Source of the DNA: Scytalidium lignicola
Taxonomy: Eukaryota; Ascomycota; Leotiomycetes
DNA: 64,000 nt
Direction of reading: 5' to 3'
NCBI GenBank assembly: GCA_002812745.2
Contig: NCSJ02000135.1
Location: forward strand, 1-64,000
Part shown: positions 44,795 to 56,343 of the stretch, piece by piece
Layout: each line of letters begins with the position of its first letter
Position numbering within the stretch: position 1 is the first letter of the stretch
The notes under the pieces: generated by a model
The model's database searches: none
What the model was told of the DNA's origin: nothing
The model's input: the letters and a program-made list of their open reading frames with translations, nothing else
Translations under genes and position numbers: made by a program

Positions 44795-45461
44795 TGTTGG
44801 TACGGTAATGCTGATGAAGAGACGCGTTGGTTAAGTACCAATAAAAGGGACTTAATCATGCGATGGTCATCACAACGTGATTTTCAACTGCCAACGTTGA
44901 TAGGGAAACAGCTCCAAGACCACCCGACGTGAAAATTACCGGGCCGGCAATTTTACCGAGGGTTACTAGACATGGGTTACCCAATAGCGCGGACTTGCTG
45001 ACGCTGAGACATGATTGTGCAGTTGCTCCGGCAACCATCTCTGTTGACGCTCTCTACCGTCACCGATGTGCTACTTTATGTATGATATAGCTTCGTTGAT
45101 TCTACAGCACTAAAAACTCATTCACACTGAAAAAANGACTTTAAGAAAAGAAATTTTAAAGACAAGACAATCTCACAATAGCTTTCGAGTACATCTAACT
45201 TTAGTTGCGCGTCTTGCGTCTTACTTCACGGGCCTCTCTAGGCCTAAAACAACTCTTGAGGATCGTAACCCAGTCACCAAAGACTGAGGACGCCTAACTT
45301 TTAACCTGCCTGGCCTAACGGCTTGCGCTGCGTGAGGTATGAATTGGATATCTTATGGCAGGTACTTTGGTACTGACAATTAGCAAGTCTCGGAACATAT
45401 AGGTTAGCTTAATTGCTGGACTTTTCAACGACAACTTTTCCGGACTCCTCGAGCATTCATA
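44795..45461. promoter_or_regulatory. Divergent promoter region, CBS-PB1 and Ace2/Swi5-type genes
   Basis: 667 bp between two divergent starts. An N at 45136 lies beside an A-run. A plus-strand frame from 45413 overlaps the zinc-finger start out of frame and might act as an upstream ORF. No operator is recognised with confidence. Confidence 0.4.
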
Positions 45462-47774
45462 ATGCTGTCAAATTCCACCAGCAACCTTCAAACTCGACAA
45501 CGACAACACAGACGACAACAATCGACGCCAACGGTATTCGAGACCGTGAAGGTTCCCACCCTGCCCAACAAAACCCAGAAGCCTGGCATCCATCGCCGAG
45601 GTATGAGTCTGGATCAACGACGACAAACAACACCACCGCAGGAAAATAAGGTAAGTTCTACTAACAAAGGATATCAATCGACACCACAGCATATATTGCG
45701 AGAAACGCAGCAGCAAAGACTGGCATGCCAGGGCCCCCAGCCAGTCTATACCGACAACGACGAGAATTATTTGAATACACCGCTCGTCACTCCACAACGA
45801 CAATCTTTTGAATCAGGATGTGCAAGTTTTTACCAGAAGCAAGAGCCAGCCTCTCCATACTTGCACTCCGGACCTTTCAATTTCGCAAACGGAATCGACA
45901 CAAATAGCTTTCTTTCAAACCAGGACTTAAACGTATTCCCACTGGATCCGAGTTTAGCATTGTACAATTATTTTGAAGCCCCACTAAGCTATGGGAACTC
46001 CGGTTCCAACTATGGACAACGTACTGAACCCCCTGTAAGGAGATTATCAGGAAAGAGAGTCAGTGGTGGTATCTTTGACAGGGTTGCTCAATTTGAGAAC
46101 CTTGCCATAAAATCATCAACTAGACCCTTCACACCCCCAGACAGCAACATTCAAGGTAAGTTCTTCGTGGAAACTCTGAGACGATTGGTGCTAATGATGT
46201 AGGTTACTCGCTTCCTACACCTGAATCTACACCGTGCAATCGGAAGCTTCAGCAGAATCAGAGCCAGAGAAGATTCCTCGATGATTATGATACTTCAATG
46301 GAAGAGACAATCAAGCCCAAGAGTAATCAGCGGGCAAGAGGTATCTTTGAGGATATGAGAAAACTTGCTGAAGAATCTCAGACAACTCCTATCACGGTTA
46401 CTAGTACCTTTGATACAGTGCCAATGCCAACGTCGACTTTCCTAGATATGTCCTGCATGAACATGGAATTTTTGAAGACCGAACAAGGTCAGCCAGGCTC
46501 ACAATTCTCACCTGTATCAACAGAACCCTCTCCAACCATGTCCTATCCCTCCTCTCCGGAGATTTCCAACCGTCCCCTTTTTGGGCAAGCACCCTCGGGA
46601 AAGCTCGAAATGGAGGCAGACGGAATTCTGAACTATACACCCTCATCTTTCGTCGATGAACCAGCAAAATCCCCAAGAAAAANGAACCACACATAGCCGA
46701 TCTGAGTCGATTTCCAGCATACCTGAGGAGATAATCACGGAGACAGGTATTACCATCGATGATATCGCAGGTTTCATTTCAGGTCCAGACCCTGCAGACA
46801 ATAAATGGATATGTTTATATCCTGAATGCAACAAACGTTTCGGACGCAAAGAAAATATCAAATCACATGTACAAACCCATCTCGGAGACAGGCAATTTCA
46901 GTGCATATACTGCAAGAAGTGTTTTGTTCGTCAACATGACCTAAAACGACATGCAAAAATCCACAGCGGAATTAAGCCATACCCATGCCGATGCGGCAAC
47001 AGCTTTGCAAGGCATGACGCTCTCACTCGTCACAGACAACGTGGTATGTGTATTGGGGCATTTGAAGGTGTCGTTAAGAAGGTCGTCAAGCGTGGTCGTC
47101 CTAAAAAGCATCGGCCAGACGACGAGGAACGCATCAACAAATCGGCGAAACAACGAAACAAGAACAAAGCAATGTCTTCAGCATCTTCAACTTCAGGTTA
47201 TTCAGAGAGCTCCTCTAGCCAATCACCACGAGACGATCATGGTGTGCTTGATGACAAACCATTTGAGGACTATCGATATGGTCAAACAGTTCCATCCGTG
47301 GACACTAATAACTTCCAAGGCTCTTCAACGGAATCTTCAACACCAGTCGATTGTGTTTCCCCGCAAGAAGTACAAAATGCACACTCCCCATCTGCTTTCA
47401 GCACCCATTCAACATACTCTCAACAACCTGGCTCGGTAGTCGATAATTTACCCTTGCACCCCACCTCACCTGCCAAAAGCGTATATAGTCAATATCACTC
47501 TCCTCCTGGGCTTTGTGAGTCATCGTCATCTCCAGCACCGAGTGCAACTTTCTACGATCTCGAAGAGAATGTTAATCATGGCCTTGATCTATCAAGCATC
47601 ATGGCTAGTCAAAACGATGACATGTTCCTTGACGCGTTTGCTACGAGCAACGATATGACACAGCTAGAGAGAGACCCGAGTCTCTTGCTGGGGAAGTTCG
47701 ATGATGGATTCGATCCAGCAGGATCAGATGAAATGTTTCGCAACGACGCAGATGTTTTCTTTGGCAGTCCTTAA
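45462..47774 (+). CDS. C2H2 zinc-finger transcription factor of the Ace2/Swi5 type
   Basis: Exons 45462-46155 and 46203-47774 (47-nt intron). The N at 46683 is an extra base: ignoring it joins PAKSPRK to TTHSRSESISSIPEE in one frame and gives 754 residues; keeping it creates a stop at 46696. Fingers at about 433-520: CLYPECNKRFGRKENIKSH (C2H2), CIYCKKCFVRQHDLKRH (C2H2) and the atypical CRCGNSFARHDALTRHR, the arrangement of yeast Ace2/Swi5. A basic VKRGRPKKHRP segment (AT-hook/NLS-like) follows. The N-terminal 400 residues are Gln/Ser/Thr/Pro-rich and the C-terminus acidic, as in activators. Yeast homologues drive late-mitotic cell-separation genes; targets here are unknown. No premature stop other than that caused by the N. 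Confidence 0.88.
46683..46683. other. Single N, extra base in the Ace2/Swi5-type gene
   Basis: Lies after an A-run. Counting it shifts the frame and creates a stop at 46696; without it the two halves of exon 2 are in one frame. Confidence 0.8.
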
Positions 47775-48722
47775 TCGTGGATATTGTCTTGCTCACTGAA
47801 GTTTTGGTGGTACCACTCAGGTATATTTTTAAAACGGTTAAACGATTCAATTATGATATTTACCTTCTCTTTTTGGATCATTGTACGATATAGGGAAAAT
47901 TCGGAACGGGAAGGCATTAATGACTGAACAAAGATAGGGAAGGATATGGGGATATGGGATTAGTTGGGAGACTTTTAATTTGGCGTTTGTTTAATGATGG
48001 GTTTTTCTTTATTATATGATTGCCCAAATAGATCCGCTCCCAGCTTTGATGCATAGGGTTGCTGGCAGTCCAGATCATGTTTATCTACGAGTCAACGATG
48101 AAATTGTGTCAAATACTTAGGTAGATGCATACGGTATATTACGGGTTTCAAATGGATTGGACTGTCATTACTTGGATACAATTGCTTTTTTATGAACATG
48201 TGAGACTTTGTTGATAATAACCGTTAGTCATATATTGTAGAATCTCAATTATTCAATCAAGATAAAATTATAAGAACCTAAATGCCAATGCAGTCTCACT
48301 GTCTCACAGTTCTTCGTTCTAANTTTTTTTTTTTTTCAAAATTCCGGACAGGCCTTCGGGTATTATATCTCGTAAATTATTTATTTTTAATTATCTTAAA
48401 ATATGTATATTTTACAGGTCTATCATTTTACTGCACGAAAGGAAAGAGATTTGACTAGAAATATTAAATATAATTACTTCTTAGTATTTTCAAAAACGTA
48501 TCCTAATATTATATGGAGTTCTACAAATAATATTTAAATTTTACGACTTGACAAAGTGAGTTAGTTTATTAAAATATTTATTCATATGTAGAAATATATA
48601 TATTTTAACGTCGTCAAATATACAGCCATCCCAACAACGCTTAACTCCATAAGTAATACAGCCAACGCCAAAGCTCTGAAACTGCAAATGTAGAAGTTAC
48701 AACACCTAATCACTCATTACAA
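47775..48722. other. Convergent intergenic region, AT-rich
   Basis: 3' flanks of the zinc-finger gene (plus) and the surface-protein gene (minus). About 48240-48600 is strongly AT-rich with a T-run and an N at 48323. No gene is supported. Confidence 0.5.
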
Positions 48723-49935
48723 TCAACTTCCTAGCTCGTGTCTCTCGTTACCTGTCCCAACTTCCGTCCGTCCATGATGTCTCTGGTCCTCTACTTCAAA
48801 CATCCGAGACATCTCGTTCACTGCGGGACTGCGTGTCGGACTACGCGCCGGACTCGCAACAGGACTGACTATGTAATCCTGCGCTCCAGTTCCACCTGCA
48901 CCTGTTCGCACAACATTCTCATCAGGATAAATAGGTCCCTGGCTAATACCATCATACTGAGGCGGTTGGTCGGGATCATAGTTGTACTGTTCTCGTCGAC
49001 CCCCTCCGAACCCATAGAAGTACCTATTACCCGGCGAGGGGTTGAAATATTGCATTGGTTCTCCAAATTTTGGCTTGTGTCGCTGGCGACACCATCCGCA
49101 GAGGGCGATTGAGGTGAATAACACAAAGGCTCCAACAGCTATCCCGATTATGGTTGGCGTGGTAAGATGAAAGGGAGTTGAGGAAGAGCTAGAGGAAGAG
49201 CTTGACGGGGGAGTAGAGGGGGATGGCGAAGCTGTCGGGTTTATTTGGATTGAATTGGTTACTGCGACAGAGGGGTTTAAAGATGCTGTATTGGTTGATG
49301 TTGTACTGGCTGATGTAGGGATAGCCGCTGTGTCTTGCTTTGTCTGGAAGGATGAAGTTAGTAGACTCTAGGGGGGAATGTGTTGGGTCAGAGAGTTGTA
49401 CTTACAGCAGTAGCAAGCAATGAGGTCGGGACAACTTGTTCAGCAGGTACACACAATCCACCTATCCCAGTGATAGGTTTAACTGCTATCTTGGCTGGGT
49501 CACAGCAGAAGAAATAGTTCCCCTCATATATGAACATGGTCCATGAGGTGTTCGCACATACTGGGAAGTTAATAACGGCAGTGTTGCAGTCCTTGTCTAG
49601 CACATATTCAGCATCGCTGTATTCCACAGTCGATTAGGAAAGAAAGAGAAGTAGAGCTATTTACCAGTAGGACAACAATATGGGATATCTTCCCCAGCCA
49701 TTGTGAAGCAGGACTGCCCGCTAGGACAACATGTTGGATTGTCGAAGGAATTCCCAGCCGTGCAGGCAACAGGTGTTTCTGGAGGACAAGTTGAACCTAT
49801 TCCTGGCAGAGCAAGAGGCCAACCTCCGGAATAGATTGATCGTGAGTCAAGTCTTTGTCGAAATGGTTGTGCAATGTGGTAAGCACTGACGTGGAATGAA
49901 GCCAGGAGAATTATGGAGTAGAAAGAAGATAACAT
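48723..49935 (-). CDS. Cysteine-rich single-pass cell-surface protein
   Basis: Three exons (49935-49665, 49596-49406, 49343-48723; introns 68 and 62 nt) give 360 residues. A signal peptide (MLSSFYSIILLASFHVSAYH) leads a Cys-rich ectodomain with patterns such as TCPPETPVACTAG, CCPSGQSCF and YCCPT|DKDCNTAV, followed by a Ser/Thr/Pro-rich stalk with a run of eight Ser. One membrane span (IIGIAVGAFVLFTSIALCGW, about 236-255) precedes a cytoplasmic tail rich in Tyr, Pro and SPxRSP-like repeats. This is the architecture of fungal wall-anchored surface proteins or wall-stress sensors, though no WSC or Mid2 domain is present. The acceptor at 49597 was chosen because the nearer AG (after GAATAC) gives a stop. 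Confidence 0.8.
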
Positions 49936-51309
49936 TGAGATAATCGCAAAGATCGCTTCTTTGCAGTTAACTATGCTTTAAACCTAATGAGTAGCGAAGA
50001 TATAAGAAAGAAGCAGCAAAACACACTAGAAGAGATATAGCCCTTACGTTCTTGCTGCCCACTTGGGCTTTATGCACGCACAAGGGGAAAGACATATCCT
50101 ATATCGGCCAGAAGGGTCATAACATCTTGGCATTTGCTTGTCGTTAGCATGTCTTGAAAGTGCCTTGCGATGGCACGAATTAAGTCTCTGTGTGGCTTTG
50201 TGGCTGCACCTGGTGATAGTGCTGGATTGCGGCTGATATGTACTACTGTACCGCACTATTGGCAATTTTGGATTGCTTTGAAGGATTCATACAGGCGCAA
50301 ACTGGGCCTCCACAATTGATGCGGGCTTATGCCATGTGTGTTGAATTCAGCAATCACTGCCGATTTCACAATAGAATGGAACGTGATGTTGGCGCACATG
50401 AAATGAAGAAGAGGTACCGGTAAAGGAGAGGTAGTCGCTTAAACTTGCTTTTTCTGACCCTGTTCTGCCTCGGGTAAAGTTGACGGCAAGGCTTTCTCGT
50501 TCTCTCGTTTGCCTAATCAGATCAGCTAGTACACATGACTACAAATACAAGGCTGAAGTAGTATGTGTGCCAGCATACTTGCACGTCCATCTGTGTAGTA
50601 CGAAGGCACGAAAGCATAGTCGGTTAACGCTGCCAAATGATGATATCACCTGCCTTCTCAAGTTTGTCCCGATCCAAGAAATTGAATGGAGAGGTTAAAT
50701 AACAATCGACTCATATTAACAGTGGGCAGAGGAATCATCCGTTTGTTTGTGAGCTTTGAATAATGGCTCATTTACTGCCTGACAAGGCTGCAGCATTCCA
50801 TGAGTCAGAGAACCTAGAACCAGTCGGTGGCTAGTGGCTAGTCGGTGGCTTGATCATTCAGTTTTGCGGGGAGCACCGCCTCATCACTCTCGACCACTCT
50901 TTCCTACGTAATCGCGACGTATCACAGGAGAAGCTGCCTGCGGGGAAGACTCCTTCGGTTACAACAGAATCATGGCAACAACAACGGATCTGGAGCATAC
51001 AATGATGATTTCTCTTCGTTTCTCTATCCCTATTGCAACGGTAGGGAGTGCCATTTAGTTTCCATTCTTGTACCCTAGAAGAAAGTAGATTCATTTCTTT
51101 TCCTTAGGCGGGTTTGCTGTGGCGTACGGCGTCTATTACAGCTAGGCATCCGGATTCTCTCCTATCTACTTAAAGGACAGTCCTCGTCACTCTATCTGTA
51201 AAGAGTTTCTCATCCTTCAAAATAACTGCAGCTATACAACTGCAGAAGGAAATCTATTTCATAATATTTTCCTAACGCCTTCATTGTCTTATAATCAAAC
51301 CATCTAAAA
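49936..51309. other. Intergenic, divergent promoters
   Basis: 1.37 kb between the surface-protein gene (minus) and the VIT-VWA gene (plus). Small open frames (50044-50265, 50238-50423, 50480-50698, 51094-50858) have no family resemblance. No RNA gene or repeat recognised apart from a short tandem CAGTCGGTGGCTAGTGGCTAG-like word near 50820-50845. Confidence 0.4.
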
Positions 51310-54291
51310 ATGAAACACTATCCATTATGTGGCTGCTTCTACGTGCTGCCTGGCCCAGCATCGGTCCTTATTACCCCAGTAACCAGGAGGCAGTACCTCC
51401 CCCTCGTTGAGAGCGAAGTCCACAGCACAATCCTCTCCACAATCTCCCGGACAACCCTGCAACAGAAATTCACAAACCCTTCCACAACCGAGGCAATCAA
51501 GCAATGTTTCTATCTCTTCCCCCTCTTCGATGGTGTCAGTGTGGTTGACTTCACGTGCCGGATAGATTCCAAGGTGATTCATGGAGTCGTCAAGGAAAAA
51601 GAAGAGGCTGAGGATGTTTTCAATCAAGCTCTAGCCAGCGATCAAATGGCCGGGTATTTGGAACAATCAAACGAAGCTGGAGATGTTTTCCAAATCAAGC
51701 TCGGAAATATCCCTGCTGGTAAGACAATTCATGTCCAAATCACCTACATTGGCGAGTTGAATCACCATGGCTCCGATGGAATCAAATTCACAATTCCAAC
51801 CAGCATTGCTCCACGCTACGGATCCGGTCCAAGTGACGCGTATGATTATAACAACCTTCCAGCCCATGATAACGACGGCATGAAAATTACCGTTGATATC
51901 AATCTACCTGATGACTCAATTATCAAAAGCATCCAGTCTCCATCGCATCCAATTGCAGTGTCCATGGGAACTTTACAAAACCAGGATGATGGGGAACCCA
52001 AGATGAGCAAAGGTTCGGCCACCTTATCTCAAGGAAGCACAGCTTTGGAGAAGGATTTTGTTCTGATAGTGGAATCTAAGGATATCGGGACGCCCAAAGC
52101 TCTGCTGGAGACTCATGATACAATTGCCAATCAACGAGCCTTGATGGTCACTTTGGTGCCTAAATTCGTCTTGCCACAACAATCCAAACCAGAGATTGTA
52201 TTCGTTACGGATCGAAGTGGAAGTATGCGTACTAATATGAGAATGTTGGTTTCCGCCATGCAAGTTTTTCTGAAATCTTTGCCTACCGGTGTCAACTTCA
52301 ACATATGTTCCTTTGGGTCGAGCCACTCATTTCTCTGGCCAAGGAGCTTGCCATATAACAGAGAGAATCTCGACAAAGCCTTACACCACATTACAACCTT
52401 CCAGGCAGATATGGGCGGAACTGAAACTTTCCGAGCTATTCAGGCGACAATTGAAAGTCGGAACCCGAATTTACCACTGCAGATTATGCTGCTGACTGAT
52501 GGCGACGTTTGGCAGCAAGAACAACTGTTTCATTATGTGAACGAGCAGGTCAAAAACACTAAAGGGAATATTCGTATTTTCCCACTTGGAATTGGATCGG
52601 GTGTTTCAAGTTCCTTAATTGAAGGACTTGCAAGGGCAGGAAATGGCTTCGCTCAGAGTGTCCAGTATGGAGAAAGGTTAGACAAACCGGTCGTTCGTAT
52701 GGTTAAGGGAGCTTTATCTCCCCACATCACCGACTATACGATGGAGGTGAAATATAAGAAAAAGGAAGGTGATGATTTTGAAATGATCGAAAAGACCACT
52801 GATGGCATGATCGTCTTGCTCTCTGATAAGAAAGAGGAGCCTTTGATCTCGGCAGAAAAATGCGAGGAAGAGCCAAAGCAGAAGCCCACTATTTCGCTGT
52901 TTAACCCGAACGTAGATGCCGAAAGGGAGCCTATCAACAACAAATTTAGGAAGGTTGATCCTCTCCCAGTAATCCCCGCTCCAAATATCTTACAAGCGCC
53001 GCATAAAATCGGAAATCTTTTCGCATTCTCCCGGACAGTGGTATATCTTTTAATGTCACCCAAGACTGCTGGAGATGAGCCAGCCTCAGTAACCCTGCGC
53101 GCCACCTCTTCCCACGGGCCGCTTGAGTTGGAGATCCCAGTTGAAGTTCTTCCAAGGCCAGGACAAACGATCCATCAACTTGCCGCTAAGAAAGCATTAC
53201 AAGACCTAGAAGAGGGACGAGGATGGATCTTTGATGCGGAAGATCAAGATTGTATCCCTATCAAGGAGAAATTTGACTACTGCTTTCATGATTTGGTCCA
53301 GAGGGAGGCTGTACGTTTAGGCGTACAGTTCCAGATTACCGGGAGGTGGACTTCATTTGTTGCAGTGGCTGAGAAGACGGATATTGAAGAAGACAAGTTG
53401 AAGGGAAAAGCTAGAAAGGTGGCCGTCACACCTTCATCTTCCAAGAAAGACAAGTTGCAAACTCATAATGGAAGACCCCTTGCCCAGTCTGAGGATGATG
53501 ATGATGATTGTGAAATTTACCTTGGTAACGGTACGGCATCTCATACCCCGCCAGCTCCGATTTGTAGGACAGGTCCCCCTCATTATTATGTATCGCTGGC
53601 AGCACTAGCACCATCATTTGGCAAGTCTCTCAATCCATCCCCACAAGTATCTAGGGGATCATTCGGTAACGCCTCTCCATCCAAGTCATTTTCGGCTCCA
53701 CTCTTTGGCAGTGCGATGCAAGCATCACAATTACAACAAAGTCTATGTGGAACAGCAACAGTTCGGAGAGAAGCTCTGAACGCTTCAGCTACATTCCTCA
53801 CACCTCCCGGAAATGGGGCGTATGGAATGCAACAGGCGCAAATGGTGAAAACCCCCGCCAATTTCCTCCCCAGAAAAAAGAAGGCAGTAGCTCGCAGGTC
53901 TAGTGTAAGAGACAGGGTTCAAGAATCCGAGGAAATCCCCAGTGAACCGGTTTCTGGAAGTAAGACCAATGAAAAAAAGGTGTTGCGGTTAATCTCCCTG
54001 CAAGATTTTGAAGGGTATTGGGATGCCAAGAGTGAAGCGGAGCTTTCCAATATCATGGAGATTGGTGCTGACAATACTCTTCCCGCATCTCCTTCCGATG
54101 TTGCTGAGAACAGAGCTGTCTGGATTACCTTGCTTGTTATTGCTTTCCTAAGGGACAAGGTGGCTGATGAGATGGATATTTGGGAATTGGTGGTTGAGAA
54201 GGGAGTAAAATGGGTTAAGGGTGAAATTGGAGATGAGGAAGTGTTTGAGAGATTGGAGAAGGGAGCTAAGGGAATTGTGAATGGGAATTAG
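51310..54291 (+). CDS. VIT and von Willebrand A domain protein (inter-alpha-trypsin-inhibitor heavy-chain-like)
   Basis: A single exon of 993 residues. The VIT domain spans about 25-150 (VDFTCRIDSKVIHGVVKEKE, AEDVFNQALASDQMAGYLEQ, FQIKLGNIPAGKTIHVQITY). The VWA domain spans about 294-465 with a complete metal-ion-dependent adhesion site: D-R-S-G-S (301-305), the Thr in DMGGTETF and the Asp in LLTDGDVW. The C-terminal half contains basic and Ser/Pro-rich linkers and a final helical segment (LQDFEGYWDAKSEAELSNIM, VAFLRD-like, then EKGVKWVKGEIGDEEVFERL) resembling the C-terminal module seen in VWA proteins of the PARP4/Vwa5 group. VIT-VWA proteins are common and uncharacterised in filamentous fungi; no signal peptide is evident, so it is likely intracellular. 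Confidence 0.9.
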   Translation: MKHYPLCGCFYVLPGPASVLITPVTRRQYLPLVESEVHSTILSTISRTTLQQKFTNPSTTEAIKQCFYLFPLFDGVSVVDFTCRIDSKVIHGVVKEKEEAEDVFNQALASDQMAGYLEQSNEAGDVFQIKLGNIPAGKTIHVQITYIGELNHHGSDGIKFTIPTSIAPRYGSGPSDAYDYNNLPAHDNDGMKITVDINLPDDSIIKSIQSPSHPIAVSMGTLQNQDDGEPKMSKGSATLSQGSTALEKDFVLIVESKDIGTPKALLETHDTIANQRALMVTLVPKFVLPQQSKPEIVFVTDRSGSMRTNMRMLVSAMQVFLKSLPTGVNFNICSFGSSHSFLWPRSLPYNRENLDKALHHITTFQADMGGTETFRAIQATIESRNPNLPLQIMLLTDGDVWQQEQLFHYVNEQVKNTKGNIRIFPLGIGSGVSSSLIEGLARAGNGFAQSVQYGERLDKPVVRMVKGALSPHITDYTMEVKYKKKEGDDFEMIEKTTDGMIVLLSDKKEEPLISAEKCEEEPKQKPTISLFNPNVDAEREPINNKFRKVDPLPVIPAPNILQAPHKIGNLFAFSRTVVYLLMSPKTAGDEPASVTLRATSSHGPLELEIPVEVLPRPGQTIHQLAAKKALQDLEEGRGWIFDAEDQDCIPIKEKFDYCFHDLVQREAVRLGVQFQITGRWTSFVAVAEKTDIEEDKLKGKARKVAVTPSSSKKDKLQTHNGRPLAQSEDDDDDCEIYLGNGTASHTPPAPICRTGPPHYYVSLAALAPSFGKSLNPSPQVSRGSFGNASPSKSFSAPLFGSAMQASQLQQSLCGTATVRREALNASATFLTPPGNGAYGMQQAQMVKTPANFLPRKKKAVARRSSVRDRVQESEEIPSEPVSGSKTNEKKVLRLISLQDFEGYWDAKSEAELSNIMEIGADNTLPASPSDVAENRAVWITLLVIAFLRDKVADEMDIWELVVEKGVKWVKGEIGDEEVFERLEKGAKGIVNGN

Positions 54292-54559
54292 TGAATTAGG
54301 TTCTGTCTGATATTGGTAAATTGGGCGGAGTATTGCTTTTTTGACATATGCTATGTTTTGAAGGTGTTTTTAGTGTGTACTTGGTAAGTATTACTGGATA
54401 ACAAGGATGGCATATCGGTTTAGGTGGGATACGGGTATAGTAAGTCGCTATTTTTTACTTATTTTACATTGTAAGTTTTAGGATATTATGTCTTGCTGGA
54501 CTAGAGTCAAATATTAAAAACTTCATTCAGTTATTCTTTGATCACGACTCTTGATTCCC

Positions 54560-55789
54560 TCAAATTTTTTGACTCCACTCCCTAAGTCCCGCCTCTAACC
54601 CATCAGCCAACCTCCCATCATTCCCAATTTCCTTAAAGCTAACCCTCCCATTCCACCACTCCAACCAGCTTTCACATCTCGCCCCCTTAGCCGGGTCCAA
54701 AAGCCCAGTACTCACATCCATAACATCCGATCGCCACCCACAATGCCAGAAAACACTCGCACCGCACTTCGCGCAAAACTCACGACACGTGTCTTCTGTA
54801 CTGGAAAACTGCACCAACTTTCCATCACGATGAAATTTGTCCAAATTAAGCGCTGAGCCGTCCTCCATTAGGATGTTGCAGCGTGGGATGAATGCCCAGG
54901 ATTGGATAGGCATGCCAAGTGCGTGGCGGCAGGTTGGACATGTGCAGAGGCCTGCGAGGTACTTTGTTTTGTTTGCGCGTAGGAACCAGGCGTCTTTGGA
55001 TGGGTTTTCTGGGGGGCTGGAGGTGTGGTAAGGAATAATTAGGTCTGGATAAGGTGAGAAGGCTTGGATAGAGGCTGCGTTAGGCCGTGTGATAGTGAGA
55101 CGGATTGATTTGCAGAGACAGGACGCGCTGAGGGTATCAGGTTCATTTCCTTGCTCTGGCTCTGCCTTTGGAAGACTTGGATGCGGTTCCCAAGGAGGAC
55201 TGGAGTCTTTATCGGCGCTTTGTCTCTCCATGTTCTTCCATTGCACCTCCGTACCATCACTGCTACTGGTAGGAATCTGAGGAAGCCATAGTCCAATACC
55301 GCCATCAAGCGTGTCATCAACCCAATAGAAGCCTTTCCAATCAACCACATCCTCGAGATGATTTACTACTCCAGTGGCAACAACCCATTCAGAGGGCTGG
55401 GCCTCTGGTATGGCAGGTTGCGAAACGCGACAGAAGATATGGCAACCGCATTTTGTGCAGAAGTAGCGAGTTACTCCTGGCGAGGTATCATAGCCTTTCA
55501 ACGTCTTAAATGATACAGTCGTATCAGCGCTAGGTTTTTCCGACTCGAACTGACTTTGACTGGAGTTCGAGACGAACTTTAAGTAAGATTCCTCGAGGGT
55601 TTTCCCTGTTGAGGATGGAACATCGATATAGGCTACTGCTGGACCTCCAGATATCAGGCGACAAGTTGTGCACAGGCAGAGCAATTGGGGCATCGGGAGA
55701 GTAGAATTTGGGTAAGTCATGGTTAAGGAGTGGGTTTTGCAGGAGCAGTGCGCCTTGCGAGTTGTTGTTTCCGGTTCACTAAGCGCCAT
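54560..55789 (-). CDS. Protein with two GFA (glutathione-dependent formaldehyde-activating-like) zinc domains
   Basis: A single exon of 409 residues from the ATG at 55789 (the longer frame begins with GTG at 55849). The first domain carries HCSCKTHSLTMTYP, LCLCTTCRLISGG and RYFCTKCGCHIFCR, the Cys set of GFA/CENP-V proteins. The second carries SASCLCKSIRLTI, GLCTCPTCRHALG and REFCAKCGASVFWHC. These Cys bind two zinc ions per domain. The family was named after an enzyme that promotes S-hydroxymethylglutathione formation, but most fungal members have no proven activity. The duplication within one chain is visible by the repeat of the C-x-C, C-x-C-x2-C, C-x2-C pattern. Ends SQKI close to convergent VIT-VWA gene. 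Confidence 0.9.
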   Translation of the reverse strand: MALSEPETTTRKAHCSCKTHSLTMTYPNSTLPMPQLLCLCTTCRLISGGPAVAYIDVPSSTGKTLEESYLKFVSNSSQSQFESEKPSADTTVSFKTLKGYDTSPGVTRYFCTKCGCHIFCRVSQPAIPEAQPSEWVVATGVVNHLEDVVDWKGFYWVDDTLDGGIGLWLPQIPTSSSDGTEVQWKNMERQSADKDSSPPWEPHPSLPKAEPEQGNEPDTLSASCLCKSIRLTITRPNAASIQAFSPYPDLIIPYHTSSPPENPSKDAWFLRANKTKYLAGLCTCPTCRHALGMPIQSWAFIPRCNILMEDGSALNLDKFHRDGKLVQFSSTEDTCREFCAKCGASVFWHCGWRSDVMDVSTGLLDPAKGARCESWLEWWNGRVSFKEIGNDGRLADGLEAGLREWSQKI

Positions 55790-56343
55790 TTTTTTTTGGC
55801 CTTCCTCCTTGAAAATCTTCCAGATATGGTATTGATAAGTTGCTTCCACCGTTGGTGTGTTTAATGAATATCCAGTTTAATAGAGACTCAACTTCAAGCG
55901 ACCATTCTAGGAATGGAGTGGAGGGTAGGCAACCCCGCTGCCCCGCCGGATGATCCTGAACAAGGGCAGAGATTCTGGGTCAGCATCGGGGTGATATTGC
56001 TCCTATGAATCTAATACCTGATCTGGTTGGTTGAATATATGGTTTCCATTCTTCTCGGATGACACAGACAGCCGTGAATAAACTGGAGGTTCCAAAGCTC
56101 TCAATCAAATAAGGGGCTAAGACAAAAATAACTTAGCGCGAAAGTGGAGTTATCGCTCCCGGAAACCTTAAATTGTGGGGGTGCAATGACTAAACACCTC
56201 ACAATGCAGATAGTTATATCGCTACCAGTAAGTCTACTCTTGTGAAGCAAAGAAATATGTAGATGATGCTATTAATATCGTCTTGATATGCTTCACCAGT
56301 CTAGGAATACTTTTAAACTTTACCGTTAGATTTAACATACTTC
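55790..56343. other. Intergenic region upstream of the GFA gene
   Basis: 554 bp; promoter of the GFA gene on the left and 3' flank of the composite HET gene on the right. No gene or repeat recognised. Confidence 0.5.

Noticed and set aside
49597..49664. Shorter first intron of the surface-protein gene ending at GAATACAG
   Set aside because: It leads to a stop after six codons. The acceptor TGTGCTAG gives YCCPT|DKDCNTAV in frame.
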